Shown: positions 1-8,629, numbered from the stretch's first letter. The stretch: DNA of 64,000 bases from Streptomyces sp. YS415 (GCF_023544665.1 NZ_JAMJFL010000013.1:1-64000), one strand, 5' to 3'. A program made the numbers and translations. Notes: generated from the letters alone by a model not told the origin.

Positions 1-677
1 CGTTCCGGAAGGACGCGCGGGGGCCACTGCCCGGCGGCGAACATCCCGAGCGCGTGCGCACGCGCCACCAGCGCGGGGCGGTTGGGCGCATCGAATCTCC
101 GCAGCATCTGCCCGACGCGGTACTCGATTCCCTGTCGGCTCAGATAGAGACGGGAGGCCAACTGCACGGTGGACTGGCCACTCGCGACCCCTTCCAGAAC
201 CTGCGCGTCGAGGGCGCTGAGCACCGGCCCGCCGGACACCCCGTCCGCGGTGCGGCGCAGAAAGACCACCACGCCGACCAAGGCGCCCGAGGGATTCCGG
301 ACGGCGACCCCGGTGACTTCCGCGTGGAATTTCCCACCGGTTCCGTCCCGGCCCGTCACGCTTTCCGTGAAGCGCGGACGATGCCCCGCGGAAAGGGCGT
401 TGAACTGTTCTTGGAGCCGGGCGGGAACGGGTGAACGGAGCAGGTCGAGAAGACCGTGTCCGCATATCTCGTCGGCGCTCAGGCCGAATTGCCCGGCGAA
501 TTCGGGTTCCGCGGCCGTGATGGCCAGGTCCCCCGGTGAGGCGTGAGCGATGCAGGCGCCGGCCGACGCGGCACCACGGGGCGCGCCGTTCCCGGCGGGT
601 TCGCGGTGGACGGGAGGAGCCGGGGTGGCGGCTTTCTTCTTGCGGGGCGAGGCGTCGGGGAAACTCGTGGTCGCCAC
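1..677 (-). CDS. PAS-LuxR family transcriptional regulator (C-terminus missing at window edge)
   Basis: The minus strand reads without a stop from about 677 to the window edge, giving at least 225 residues. The middle part (about residues 55-140) looks like a PAS sensor domain, with the stretch LSADEICGHGLLDLL. The last 70 residues are a LuxR-type helix-turn-helix, seen in LSALDAQVLEGVASGQS followed by LYLSRQGIEYRVGQMLRRF. This domain order is that of the PimM family, cluster-situated activators of secondary metabolism in Streptomyces. I chose a GTG start at 677 because GAAGGAC lies at a proper distance upstream; the reading frame stays open further upstream, so the start is uncertain. The stop is outside the window. 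The target genes are not visible here and are probably to the left. Confidence 0.75.
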   Translation of the reverse strand, partial: MATTSFPDASPRKKKAATPAPPVHREPAGNGAPRGAASAGACIAHASPGDLAITAAEPEFAGQFGLSADEICGHGLLDLLRSPVPARLQEQFNALSAGHRPRFTESVTGRDGTGGKFHAEVTGVAVRNPSGALVGVVVFLRRTADGVSGGPVLSALDAQVLEGVASGQSTVQLASRLYLSRQGIEYRVGQMLRRFDAPNRPALVARAHALGMFAAGQWPPRVLPE

Positions 678-1530
678 GGACGTACCGTCCTTCTTCCTGC
701 GCGTGGGGGCGCGTGGGGGAGGGAAGGGTGAACGAACACGGAACGGACCGATGCGCTGTGCCTGGGTGTCGGCGAGCGCCCGGTGACGGCGGGTGCCACC
801 TCGTCGGTGGCGGGCCCGGGTGTCCGCGTCGTCCCGGAAGCCCGGCTGCGGACGCCGGGCTCCCGGGCGGGATCAGGGTGAGCAGAGGATGCGGCGCCGA
901 GGCGGCCGACAGGGGAACGGGGACAGCACAGCGGATAACGTTGTCATGATCACTCGATCTCGCTGGTCGAACGCGGGCCCGGACGGAAGCAGGGCAGCAC
1001 GAAAAACCTCCACGGGACGAAGAGGGGATCGCAACAGGGGGAACGACGCATTCGAGATTAAGGGTCGGCCACTCCCGTGGCAAGGGTTGACCAAGTGACC
1101 TCGGCAACCTGTCAACTCCTTTACGATCGGGCCTTTTTCGGGCACCGAGAACCCCCAATACAAACATTCCCGGGGAGCCGTACACCGCCTCTGCAATGGG
1201 CAGTTGACCTGCACTCAATGGGATGTCGCCTCTTGCCGCGCTCAAAAAGCGCTGCCAACTCCGCGCCCGAACGGGCAGACCCGCAGAGGGGCGGGAGCCG
1301 GAAAGGCCCGCCGATCGCGCCACGGAACCAGAGGAGGAGATGTTCGAAGCCGCTGCATTTCGGCCGTCGACCCCTGCCGCGACCGGGTACGGCGCCGGCT
1401 GATGGTCATGCCAGGACCGCGCCGACGAGGGCGTCGCCGCCCTGCGACGGCGCCGTCCTGGCAGCCGGTCCGGAGACCTGGAACTCGCCTCACCGGACCC
1501 GGCCCAGCGGCGCCTGCGAGCGATGCTGGC
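678..1530. other. Stretch without a supported gene
   Basis: Several long open frames overlap here on both strands, but none shows a recognisable domain, and their amino acid make-up (rich in Arg, Pro, Ala, Gly) is that of chance frames in GC-rich DNA. The stretch presumably contains the upstream region of the PAS-LuxR gene. I see no clear promoter or repeat. Confidence 0.4.
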
Positions 1531-1669
1531 TCTCGCCGTACTCAATTGCAGCAAGAGGGACGCGTCCGAGGATCTTCTTGACGGCATCTGTGCCGTCGGG
1601 GCCTGGAGCGACCGACGATGCATCGAGGTGGAGTGCCTCCTGGGCCCGCGTGACCAGTGCCGGCACCTT
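1531..1669 (-). pseudogene. Possible remnant of an abortive-infection (Abi C-terminal-like) protein
   Basis: One minus-strand frame contains KVPALVTRAQEALHLD followed by GTDAVKKILGRV. This resembles the conserved end of Abi proteins, where a helix of the type LxxxARxALGLxP is followed by a GxxxIKxILGGL segment. The lines before and after this block have no family character, so only a fragment of about 45 codons remains. It could also be a chance frame. It matters because it sits next to a transposase relic and just upstream of a caspase-based gene set, as expected for a decayed defence locus. Confidence 0.3.
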
Positions 1670-1817
1670 GGCGTGCTCTTCCTGCGGAGCCCGGGGCGCC
1701 GGGACGGACGGGCCGGTGGATTCAGGGCATATTTCCATCTGACGCGGAATGCGTGCCGGGTCAGTGGCAGCTGCCCTCTCGGCGTCACCACTACAGGGGA
1801 CCTGCTGGAACTCCTGG

Positions 1818-2080
1818 ATGTGCTGGCCGCTGTTCTCCCTTGCCGCATTCGCCGTCCTCGCCCTGATCGCCGCTGCCGCGACAACGGCCCACCTTGCCGG
1901 ACCGGCGCGGCTTGTCCCGCTGACCTGTCCCGAACTTGTCCGACTCCTTCGGGCGCTCGTCCGCACGTCACCTGTCCGGATGCGGAACACGACCTGCACT
2001 GGGTGGCCTGGGGCCGCCGCCATCAAGCCATCGCACGAGCCTGCCACCAGCGTCGACACGCTCTTGTGGGCCAGCCGTGA
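1818..2080 (+). pseudogene. C-terminal remnant of an IS701-like transposase, frameshifted
   Basis: Two neighbouring + frames together give the typical end of a family of streptomycete DDE transposases. The first has a hydrophobic helix (FSLAAFAVLALIAAAA) followed by LVPLTCPELVRLLRALV. The second, in another frame, continues with DAEHDLHWVAWGRRHQAIA and RACHQRRH, equivalent to the family's WSxWRRRHQxxARxCHYxRR ending. The catalytic part is missing and a frameshift lies near 1970, so it cannot be active. The family name is from memory and needs a search. Confidence 0.5.
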
Positions 2081-2285
2081 CCAGGACGACAGCTGCCGTG
2101 CCAGATAGCCCGTTCGTGCCCACGAACTGCGGAACTCAGGTGCGGGCGGTACAACAAATCTGGAAGACGTCGGTCACCGGCCCCGCAACTTCCTTGTCCA
2201 CGGTAAGCCTGTACTCCCAGATCGTCGGATGCACCTGCGCTGGCGACGGGACTCTACGTCCTGCCTGCAGCGAAGGGGTGATTCC

Positions 2286-2690
2286 ATGGAACGACCCGTG
2301 ATGTGTCCGAGTGCACCTGCGGCGGAGGGCGCGGTCATCCTGGGCGTGGTGAACGCCGATGGCTCGATCGCCTATCTCGGCCAGAGGCTGATCGCCACGC
2401 GCGAATTTGTGGACATCGCACGTGTCGGGCGTGAGCCGGAGCGACGGTTCCGCTTTGCCAGTCCCTGCCGGCAGGACGGTTGCAAGCAGTGGGTCGACGG
2501 CGAATGTGGTGTGCCCGGTCGGGTCAAGGAGATTCTTCCCGCAGCTACCGCCGTCGATCACCTGCCGAGATGCTCGATCCGGCCGCAATGCCGCTGGTAT
2601 CGACAGTCGGGGGCTGAGAGCTGCCGGATCTGTCCATGGGTGATCACGCGCGGCCCTGTCGAGGACGAGATCAGCTCAGCAGCGAACTAG
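2286..2690 (+). CDS. Cys-rich small protein, first gene of the caspase-associated set
   Basis: This gene encodes about 134 residues of unknown function. I chose ATG 2286 because AAGGGG lies at the right distance before it. The N-terminal half has a strand-rich pattern (ILGVVNADGSIAYLGQRLI). The C-terminal half carries seven cysteines in two groups, with CRQDGCKQW and ECGVPGR first, then PRCSIRPQCRWYRQSG and ESCRICPWV. The paired CxxxxC and CxxC-like spacing suggests binding of zinc or an iron-sulfur cluster. The next gene starts 10 bases after the stop, so the two are probably co-transcribed. Similar short Cys-rich proteins occur beside caspase-like or HExxH genes in actinobacteria, as far as I recall. 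No enzymatic role is proposed. Confidence 0.7.
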   Translation: MERPVMCPSAPAAEGAVILGVVNADGSIAYLGQRLIATREFVDIARVGREPERRFRFASPCRQDGCKQWVDGECGVPGRVKEILPAATAVDHLPRCSIRPQCRWYRQSGAESCRICPWVITRGPVEDEISSAAN

Positions 2691-2699
2691 GGAGGCGGC

Positions 2700-3596
2700 A
2701 TGAACGGTCGGCAGAGATCGGCTGGGACGCGGTTTGCGATCGACCTCGGGGATGTCCAGCTGCCACCCATGACCGTGAAGGCGGTGGAAGCCGAGATTCG
2801 CTCCGTGGTTCTTCGCGCGATCGCGGCGCTGGACTCAGGAGGTCAAAGGGCCAAGGACAAGGACTGGCACAGATTCCCCGGCGGCACTGCCGGCGGCGTC
2901 TGGTCTGGTCCCACCCCCCGCAGCGACGCTTGCTTCCTGTGCGGGCAACCGCTACCGGGTCCGTGGCCGCCTCCGGAGGGCGGCGAGGAACTCTCCCCGC
3001 AGGACCACACGCTGATCCTGCGGGCGATCATGGCGCATCCCAAGGCGGTGGTCGCGAACCTCAATGGCCGTGAGGGGAGCGCCAACCCGTCGGGCACCGA
3101 GGTGTTGGAGGCTGCTCTCCAGGTAGACCAGATCGACCCCTACACCAAGGAACGGATCGAGGCGGTGCTCGATGTTCTGCCGAAGGTCGAGGGGGCGCGA
3201 AACAGGATGCCGACCGCGCTGCAGCGTTCCGTGAAGGAGCTTCAGGAGCGGATCACCGACCGGTCCATTCCGGAACGAGTCCGTGTTCTACGAGAATCCA
3301 GGTCCAGGTACCGCTCTTCAGGGATGGCTGAGGGTTTGGAGCTGGCAGCGCAGATCCTTGAGGATGGAGCGTCGTCCATCTACTCCCCCGGGCATCCCTT
3401 CTTTCGGATGCTGAAGGAGAGCCCAAAAGGAGGCAGGAAGTCATCCCTTCGGGACATGGCGGATGCGATCCCAGCGACGGTCGCCGGCGCAGTCGGGGTG
3501 GTGGCTGAGGGCGTAGGCGCCGACCACGGTGCGGTCGCGGCAAGCACGAAAGCGTCTGCTCGCGTGGTGATCAGAGCCTTCATCAACCGGCGCTAA
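2700..3596 (+). CDS. Unknown protein, second gene of the caspase-associated set
   Basis: This gene encodes 298 residues that I do not recognise. The N-terminus (FAIDLGDVQLPPMTVKAVEAE) looks like a short module in which a strand is followed by a helix predicted to pack on a partner. A CxxC pair in ACFLCGQPLPG at about residues 78-88 could bind metal. The central part is helical, and the C-terminus has a Gly/Ala/Val-rich, weakly hydrophobic segment (IPATVAGAVGVVAEGVGA) that might touch a membrane. It follows the Cys-rich gene by 10 bases and precedes the caspase gene by 25 bases. The position suggests an adaptor or effector of the caspase, which is an inference from context only. Confidence 0.65.
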   Translation: MNGRQRSAGTRFAIDLGDVQLPPMTVKAVEAEIRSVVLRAIAALDSGGQRAKDKDWHRFPGGTAGGVWSGPTPRSDACFLCGQPLPGPWPPPEGGEELSPQDHTLILRAIMAHPKAVVANLNGREGSANPSGTEVLEAALQVDQIDPYTKERIEAVLDVLPKVEGARNRMPTALQRSVKELQERITDRSIPERVRVLRESRSRYRSSGMAEGLELAAQILEDGASSIYSPGHPFFRMLKESPKGGRKSSLRDMADAIPATVAGAVGVVAEGVGADHGAVAASTKASARVVIRAFINRR

Positions 3597-3621
3597 CAGC
3601 TGACTTAGGAAAGGTCACTAC

Positions 3622-4683
3622 ATGCCCAGAGGAATGGCCATTCACATCGGGCTGAACCGTGTGGACCCGGACGCATACGCCGGCTGGGACGGCGCCTTGG
3701 AGTTCTGCGAGAACGACGCGCTGTCCATGCGAGAAATTACCGACAGCCTCGGCTACGAGGTCCAGCAACTTCTCAGCGAGGACGCAACCGTAGGCGCAGT
3801 TTTCGGCGCCATTCAGGAGGCCGCATCCTCGCTCGAACCCGGCGACATCTGCGTGGTCACCTATGCCGGCCACGGCGGCCAGTTGCAGGACATCAGTGCC
3901 GATGAACCCGATAGCCTGGATGAAACGTGGAATCTGTTCGACCGCGAAGTCCTCGACGACGAAATTCACGTGGCGCTGTCTGCATTCGCCGCAGGTGTCA
4001 GGGTCCTCGTCTTGTCGGACAGCTGCAACAGCGGCACTGTCGTCCGCAAGCGGGATGGCCGGTCTGTACGCGCGCGCGGGACACCGACTGTGATCCAAAG
4101 GGCAGTACTCGCGAAGCACCGAGGACTCTACGAAGAGATTCGGGCGAAGACGCCCAGCCGCGAAGACGTCGGCGTCGATGCCAGCGTCATCCTCATCTCA
4201 GGCTGTCAGGACGATCAGTCATCCATGGAAGTCGACGGCCACGGGGTATTCACCGCCGCCCTGCTGGAGGTCTGGAATGGCGGTGGCTTCCGCGGCGACT
4301 ACCCTGAACTCCATCACGCCATCCTTGGAAGGATGCCTCCGGATCAAGAACCGAATTACCTGACCATCGGCGACCCCTTGCGGGGCTTCGAGGAGCAGGT
4401 GCCGTTCTCCATCAACGCCCTGACAGGCAATGATTCAGGCCCAGAAGGCGGCACCGCGGACACTGCTCACGGTGGAAAGGTGAAGCTGTATCAGATCGTC
4501 GAACTCAGTCCGGAGGAGCTCGAAGACCTGAAGCTGCACCGGGATGATGACATGGAAGGTCCGAACCCACGCGGCCCACACAACGATCACGGTGTTCATC
4601 ACGACCACGATTATGGCGGCGCACACCACGATCACGATCATACGAATCCGGGCGGGCAGCACACACACTCGCACCCCCAGTGA
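3622..4683 (+). CDS. Caspase-like (peptidase C14) protease with a His-rich C-terminal tail
   Basis: This gene encodes 353 residues. Residues 1-250 form a caspase or metacaspase p20-like domain: the N-terminal strand is followed by EFCENDALSM, the catalytic His lies in YAGHGGQ (His84) and the catalytic Cys in LSDSCNSG (Cys135). Both residues are intact, so it should cut proteins, in metacaspases usually after Arg or Lys. From about residue 290 the domain gives way to a tail containing IVELSPEELEDLKL, then NPRGPHNDHG, repeated HxHDHD runs and the ending GGQHTHSHPQ. The same segment layout occurs in the small protein encoded next. AGGAAAGG before ATG 3622 is a good ribosome binding site. Bacterial caspases commonly act in conflict and cell-death systems. 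Confidence 0.88.
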   Translation: MPRGMAIHIGLNRVDPDAYAGWDGALEFCENDALSMREITDSLGYEVQQLLSEDATVGAVFGAIQEAASSLEPGDICVVTYAGHGGQLQDISADEPDSLDETWNLFDREVLDDEIHVALSAFAAGVRVLVLSDSCNSGTVVRKRDGRSVRARGTPTVIQRAVLAKHRGLYEEIRAKTPSREDVGVDASVILISGCQDDQSSMEVDGHGVFTAALLEVWNGGGFRGDYPELHHAILGRMPPDQEPNYLTIGDPLRGFEEQVPFSINALTGNDSGPEGGTADTAHGGKVKLYQIVELSPEELEDLKLHRDDDMEGPNPRGPHNDHGVHHDHDYGGAHHDHDHTNPGGQHTHSHPQ

Positions 4684-4776
4684 ACCGGGGTCTTCAACGC
4701 GGTTGGCACTTGCTCCTCGTAGAGCATCCGGTAGTCGTCCCGCATCCTCTTCGCAGCTCTCTTAGGAGTGGAAGAC

Positions 4777-5046
4777 ATGGCAGAGATATTCGGACCTGAC
4801 GGCCCTAAGCCGCGACCGTATCGAATCATCGGAATCACCTCGGAGGAGCCGAGACTTGCGCGGATCGTCGAGGTCAGTCCGGAGGAACTCGAAGCCATGA
4901 AGCTGAGCGAGGACGGAGTGGAGGAGCCGAACCCGCGGAGTCACATCGATGTCGACAGCACTGGTCATCACAACCATGGGCACGGGTCCGACTTCGATAT
5001 CGACCATGACTCTGGCGGATCTCATGTTCACACCCATCCAGTATGA
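4777..5046 (+). CDS. Small His/Asp-rich protein resembling the caspase tail; candidate modified peptide
   Basis: This gene encodes 89 residues if ATG 4777 is the start; TTAGGAG is spaced correctly for it, while an in-frame GTG at 4768 overlaps that site. The N-terminal half (PRPYRIIGITSEEPRLARIV) leads into VSPEELEAMKL, nearly identical to the segment in the caspase tail. Next come EEPNPRSHIDVD, a His/Asp-rich stretch with GHHNHGHG and DIDHDSGG, and the end SHVHTHPV. A conserved leader-like part followed by a low-complexity end suggests a precursor whose C-terminus is modified or binds metal. The HExxH gene starts 25 bases after its stop and could be the modifying enzyme. Function is inferred only. 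Confidence 0.7.
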   Translation: MAEIFGPDGPKPRPYRIIGITSEEPRLARIVEVSPEELEAMKLSEDGVEEPNPRSHIDVDSTGHHNHGHGSDFDIDHDSGGSHVHTHPV

Positions 5047-5071
5047 GGCACTGAAGGCGGAGGGCTGACGG

Positions 5072-6634
5072 TTGAGTGTCAATTCATCGCAGGTACTGTC
5101 CACGGTTGAGGCCGCCCTGGCATCTCACCGCGGATTTGGGGACTCCGACTACATTCGCGACCAGATGCACGTCGTCTTCATGCGGCGGCTCACGCGGATT
5201 GCAGGGACTGTGCCCGAGGCGGGGAGACTGCTCGACGCACTTGACGGCCTGGACGCGATGACACTTCGCCCCGTGATGGGCGACACGGCGCTCAGGTGTG
5301 CCATTCAGCACGCGACATGGAGGGTGGAACGAGGCTGGCAGGGTGGTCTGGGGCCGGATCTGTGCGCTGACCTCTTCCGGGAAACGACCGCCTTGCTGGA
5401 GCAGGGGTGCACGCGTGCACCGCTCGAGTTCGGCGCCGCTCGACCAGACCGTCTTGGGCTGGAACATCATTCCGGGTGGATCTGGAACAACGAGCATGCT
5501 GATGATCCGGCCCTTCGAGCCTTCCAGGATCTCGTCAAACAGAACTATGACGCGTTTCTGTGTTCGCCGAACAAAGAGGAGATCGAGGGGTTGAGGCAAG
5601 GTGCTCAGCTACTCACCGAGCTGATGCCGAGACTCAGCCGCAGCGCCCTCAGCCACACCCATGTCGTCGGGATCTGCCCACAGGAGGGCCGGTGGAAGGG
5701 AAGCGCATCCAGCTCGCAGTTCCGACTGACCGGAACGATCTTCCTCGACCGCGCGTCGGTGAGCGACCCATGGTGGGTCGTGGAGCACATGTTTCACGAG
5801 GCGCTGCATCAGAAGCTGTACGACTTTCGACACGGTCATACACTGTTCGAACCCTACGACCCGTCGCGTGAAGGCCGTACGATCCAGTCACCATGGAACT
5901 CATTCGCCGGTGATAGCAACCGGTGGGACGCTTTCCGTGCTTTCGCGGCCTTTCATGTGTACGTGCACCTAGCCCTGCTCGGCGCCTTGGTTGAACAGCG
6001 GCATTCGGAACTGCGCGATGAAGACCCAGGACCCGCCGGCCCGATCCGGGTCATCAGCAGCCGAAAGGCCATCGACCGTGCCCGTTACCTCGGCGATGCC
6101 CTACGGAGCATTTGCTGGGATCAGCTTGGTGCGGCCGGGAAGCGATTCCATCAGTGGCTGACCGACGTGCTGGATGTCCTGGATCCCGCTCCTGGTCGCG
6201 CCGATGCATATGTTCACCTGCTGCTCGACCTTTATCGGAACGAAACCAGCAGGGTGAGTGGCTCCGTGGACGCGGACAGCGCGGAGATCTTGGCATTGGC
6301 CACCGAGGAGGCGGAGGCCACCCGGTCGCTACTGCACGACCTCGCCGCCTCCGAAGAAGAAGTACGGCAGTTCAACGCGACGGTGTCTCATCACCTCGGT
6401 TCAGGAACTGCCACGGCCCACGAGAGGTTCCGCGAGATTCGCTCATGCGTCTCTGCAGCGATTCAGAGCCTGTGTCGTGACGGCCACCACATCGAGGCAG
6501 CTCCCGGCCACCCCGACCCCAACGAAACGGTGTGGCGGATGATCCAACGATCCAGCGAACGCATCAACGTCCTCCTCGCACCACGCAAGGAGACGCTTGA
6601 GACGGTGCTCACTCACTCGCCCCGGATCGGATAG
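5072..6634 (+). CDS. HExxH-motif protein, possible peptide beta-hydroxylase
   Basis: This gene encodes 520 residues from a TTG start at 5072, supported by GGAGGG about nine bases upstream. The diagnostic segment is VEHMFHEALHQKLYDFRHG with an HExxH motif at residues 242-246, followed by a conserved block around SPWNSFAGDSNRWDAFRAF. This arrangement resembles the aKG-HExxH type of peptide beta-hydroxylases found in RiPP clusters, in which the HExxH motif binds iron rather than zinc. A zinc protease is the other reading. The rest is mainly helical with no signal peptide, so it should act in the cytoplasm. It closes the five-gene set and sits directly after the small His-rich protein, its likely substrate. 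No radical SAM enzyme is present nearby. Confidence 0.65.
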   Translation: MSVNSSQVLSTVEAALASHRGFGDSDYIRDQMHVVFMRRLTRIAGTVPEAGRLLDALDGLDAMTLRPVMGDTALRCAIQHATWRVERGWQGGLGPDLCADLFRETTALLEQGCTRAPLEFGAARPDRLGLEHHSGWIWNNEHADDPALRAFQDLVKQNYDAFLCSPNKEEIEGLRQGAQLLTELMPRLSRSALSHTHVVGICPQEGRWKGSASSSQFRLTGTIFLDRASVSDPWWVVEHMFHEALHQKLYDFRHGHTLFEPYDPSREGRTIQSPWNSFAGDSNRWDAFRAFAAFHVYVHLALLGALVEQRHSELRDEDPGPAGPIRVISSRKAIDRARYLGDALRSICWDQLGAAGKRFHQWLTDVLDVLDPAPGRADAYVHLLLDLYRNETSRVSGSVDADSAEILALATEEAEATRSLLHDLAASEEEVRQFNATVSHHLGSGTATAHERFREIRSCVSAAIQSLCRDGHHIEAAPGHPDPNETVWRMIQRSSERINVLLAPRKETLETVLTHSPRIG

Positions 6635-7037
6635 AGACTCGATTTCGTCGGCCGAGACGTGAGCAACTACGGAGCTTCCCCGGGCTACGCGGAAGGCAGA
6701 GCCGCATGACCTGGACCCTGCCCGAGCCGTTGCTCACCGTGGTCGCCACTCACCCCACCATGACCAGGTGCGACGTCCCCGATGAACTGCAGCTGACCCC
6801 CAGCCTGCTCCAGGGGAGAAGGCCACGGCCGAGAACCCCTACTGCCGGCAGCCGTGGAAGGTGCAGGCCCGCAGGGAGTGGATGGCCACCCGGCCCGGTC
6901 GCGGACGCCGGGCCGGAGCCGATGTCCAAAGACGGGAGCCGCAGCCACAGACCGCCCCGATCGGGGTACCGCCTGCGCGCGGACTGCATCCATCCGCAGA
7001 AGTCGCGCGCCACCCCGACGCATGAAGCTCAGACGCG
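6635..7037. other. Intergenic stretch without a supported gene
   Basis: About 400 bases lie between the converging HExxH and LysR-type genes. Open frames exist on both strands, but they are shadows without family character. I see no strong terminator hairpin. Confidence 0.4.
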
Positions 7038-7967
7038 TTACACGGCGACAGCACAGTCGCGGCTGGTGGCTTCTCGCGCGGCGTGGCGGATGGCTCGGAT
7101 GGTGGGTTCGGAACGTCTGCGACGCGACCAGGCGAGGGCGGATGTGGAGGGGGTGAGGTCGACGACGTCGATGTATCTGATGCCGGGACGCGGGAAGTAT
7201 TCGCGGGCGGCCGCCGGCAGAAAGCACATCGCTTCTCCGGCAGCCACTGTGTGCAGCAGGGACTCCATGTCGGTGACGACCGGCCCGTAGCAGACGCGGC
7301 TGCCGTCGGGGCGGGGATCGACCGCCCAGAAGTCCCACCACAGGCGGGGAACCTGCGCGGGCATGTCGACCACCGGGATGCCTGAGAGCTGGGCCAGGGT
7401 GAGTTGCGGCAGTTTCGCCAAGGGGTGATCGGCACACAGGCAGGCCACTCGTGGCTCGGTGGCCAGGTGGTGCAGTTCGATGTCGTCCGTCACCGGAGGG
7501 CGAAGGAAGACCACGTCGGCTTCTTGCTGTGCGAGGGCGGCTATGTGGTCGCCGAAGCCGAGGTTGACCAGTTGCACAGTCGTCCCGGGGTGCCGTTCTT
7601 GCAACAGGGCGAGGACGGCGCGGGTGTGCGCCATGGATGCCTCGGCTCCCATGGTGCCCACGATCAGTCGCCCGGAAGCCTGCCTCATCTGCGCGTCGGC
7701 GACGCGCCGCAGCCGGTCGACCGCCGCGATCGCCGCTTGGGCTTCGGGAAGGAGTGCCTGCCCGGCATCGGTCAGTGTGACGGTCCGGCCCGTGCGTTCC
7801 ACCACGCGCAACCCCAGGCGTTTTTCCAGCTCTCTGATCTGCTGACTCAGTGCCGGCTGCGTGATGAACAGGCGCGCGGCGGCACGTCCGAAATGGAGTT
7901 CCTCGCACAGCGTGAGGTAGAGCCGGAGCTGGTGAATGCTCGGTTCCTTCGATCCGGACGCCCCCAT
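7038..7967 (-). CDS. LysR family transcriptional regulator
   Basis: This gene encodes 309 residues when started at ATG 7967, which has AAGGGG just upstream; an ATG 18 bases earlier overlaps that site and is less likely. Residues 10-70 are a typical LysR helix-turn-helix (LYLTLCEELHFGRAAARLF, then TQPALSQQIRELEKRLG). The remainder is the substrate-binding-like co-inducer domain, starting near GRLIVGTMGAEAS. The length matches the family. It is transcribed away from two tandem small secreted-peptide genes that begin about 530 bases away, so they may be its targets. A palindrome at 8001-8018, 34 bases upstream of the start, fits its own binding site. Confidence 0.9.
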   Translation of the reverse strand: MGASGSKEPSIHQLRLYLTLCEELHFGRAAARLFITQPALSQQIRELEKRLGLRVVERTGRTVTLTDAGQALLPEAQAAIAAVDRLRRVADAQMRQASGRLIVGTMGAEASMAHTRAVLALLQERHPGTTVQLVNLGFGDHIAALAQQEADVVFLRPPVTDDIELHHLATEPRVACLCADHPLAKLPQLTLAQLSGIPVVDMPAQVPRLWWDFWAVDPRPDGSRVCYGPVVTDMESLLHTVAAGEAMCFLPAAAREYFPRPGIRYIDVVDLTPSTSALAWSRRRRSEPTIRAIRHAAREATSRDCAVAV

Positions 7968-8000
7968 GCAGGAGTCCCCTTCCATCGTCCAACCTGCCGC

Positions 8001-8018
8001 GATAACCAGAAAGTTATC
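8001..8018. promoter_or_regulatory. Likely LysR-type operator upstream of the LysR gene
   Basis: GATAAC, six bases, then GTTATC forms a perfect inverted repeat, which also satisfies the T-N11-A rule for LysR-family boxes. It lies 34 bases upstream of the proposed start of the LysR gene, in the region between it and the divergent small-peptide genes. Autoregulation is inferred. Confidence 0.5.
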
Positions 8019-8103
8019 AACCAGCAGGCATCATGCGCGCCTGGGATCGATGACATCCCCGCGCGGGCCGTGTGATAGTCGACGGGCCGCCACACGTGAT
8101 CTT

Positions 8104-8122
8104 CCCCCTTGACCAAAGGGGG
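8104..8122. repeat. Short perfect hairpin, possibly terminator or attenuator
   Basis: CCCCCTT, a five-base loop and AAGGGGG can pair fully. It stands alone in the region between the LysR gene and the small-peptide genes. There is no T-run after it, so a role in termination is uncertain. Confidence 0.3.
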
Positions 8123-8500
8123 CCCCGAAAGGCACAGCATGTTCTTGCGGAAAGACGAGAGCCGAAGACGCGACCACGTGGGGACCCCGATGACTCGACG
8201 CAGTCTCGCACCGGCGGGCCCGGCTCGCCGGTGCGCCGCAGGGGATGCCTAGCAGATCGAGAACCTCAATACACTCAAAACGAAGTGCTGCCTCAGCCTG
8301 GGGCCGTTGGTTAAGCCGGCCCTCCACATCCCGGTCCTGGCCCCACACAGATTCGTCCCAGGCAAGGCCCAGCCCGCGGCAGCACCTCCGGCCCACCAGA
8401 CACGGACATCACAGCACCGGCTTCAGCTTTCGTTGCCACGGCATGCATCAGACACACCGCTTCGAACGTCACCCCACGCCGCCCCTAAAGGAGACCATCT

Positions 8501-8629
8501 ATGCGCAAAACCGTACTCGGCCTGCTCGTGGCACTCACAGCAGCACTCGCCGTCGCACCCCTCACCAACGCCGGAGCCGACCCGTCCCAGACCGTCGCCT
8601 GCTGCGGAGGCATGCCCGGCCACGGGTAA
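8501..8629 (+). CDS. Small secreted peptide A with C-terminal ACCGG motif
   Basis: A 42-residue protein is preceded by AAAGGAGACC, an excellent ribosome binding site. The N-terminus MRKTVLGLLVALTAALAVAP is a classical signal peptide: two basic residues followed by a hydrophobic core. Cleavage is expected after NAGA, releasing a peptide of about 16 residues that ends in TVACCGGMPGHG. The vicinal cysteines suggest a disulfide, a metal site or a modified peptide. A near copy follows 47 bases downstream. I know no family for it, and its small size makes annotation programs likely to miss it. Confidence 0.75.
   Translation: MRKTVLGLLVALTAALAVAPLTNAGADPSQTVACCGGMPGHG

Noticed and set aside
1490..2108. 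Two long overlapping frames of 185-189 residues on opposite strands
   Set aside because: Apart from the short Abi-like and transposase-like pieces reported, the residues are Arg/Pro/Ala-rich with no family character and no good ribosome binding site; they are not whole genes.
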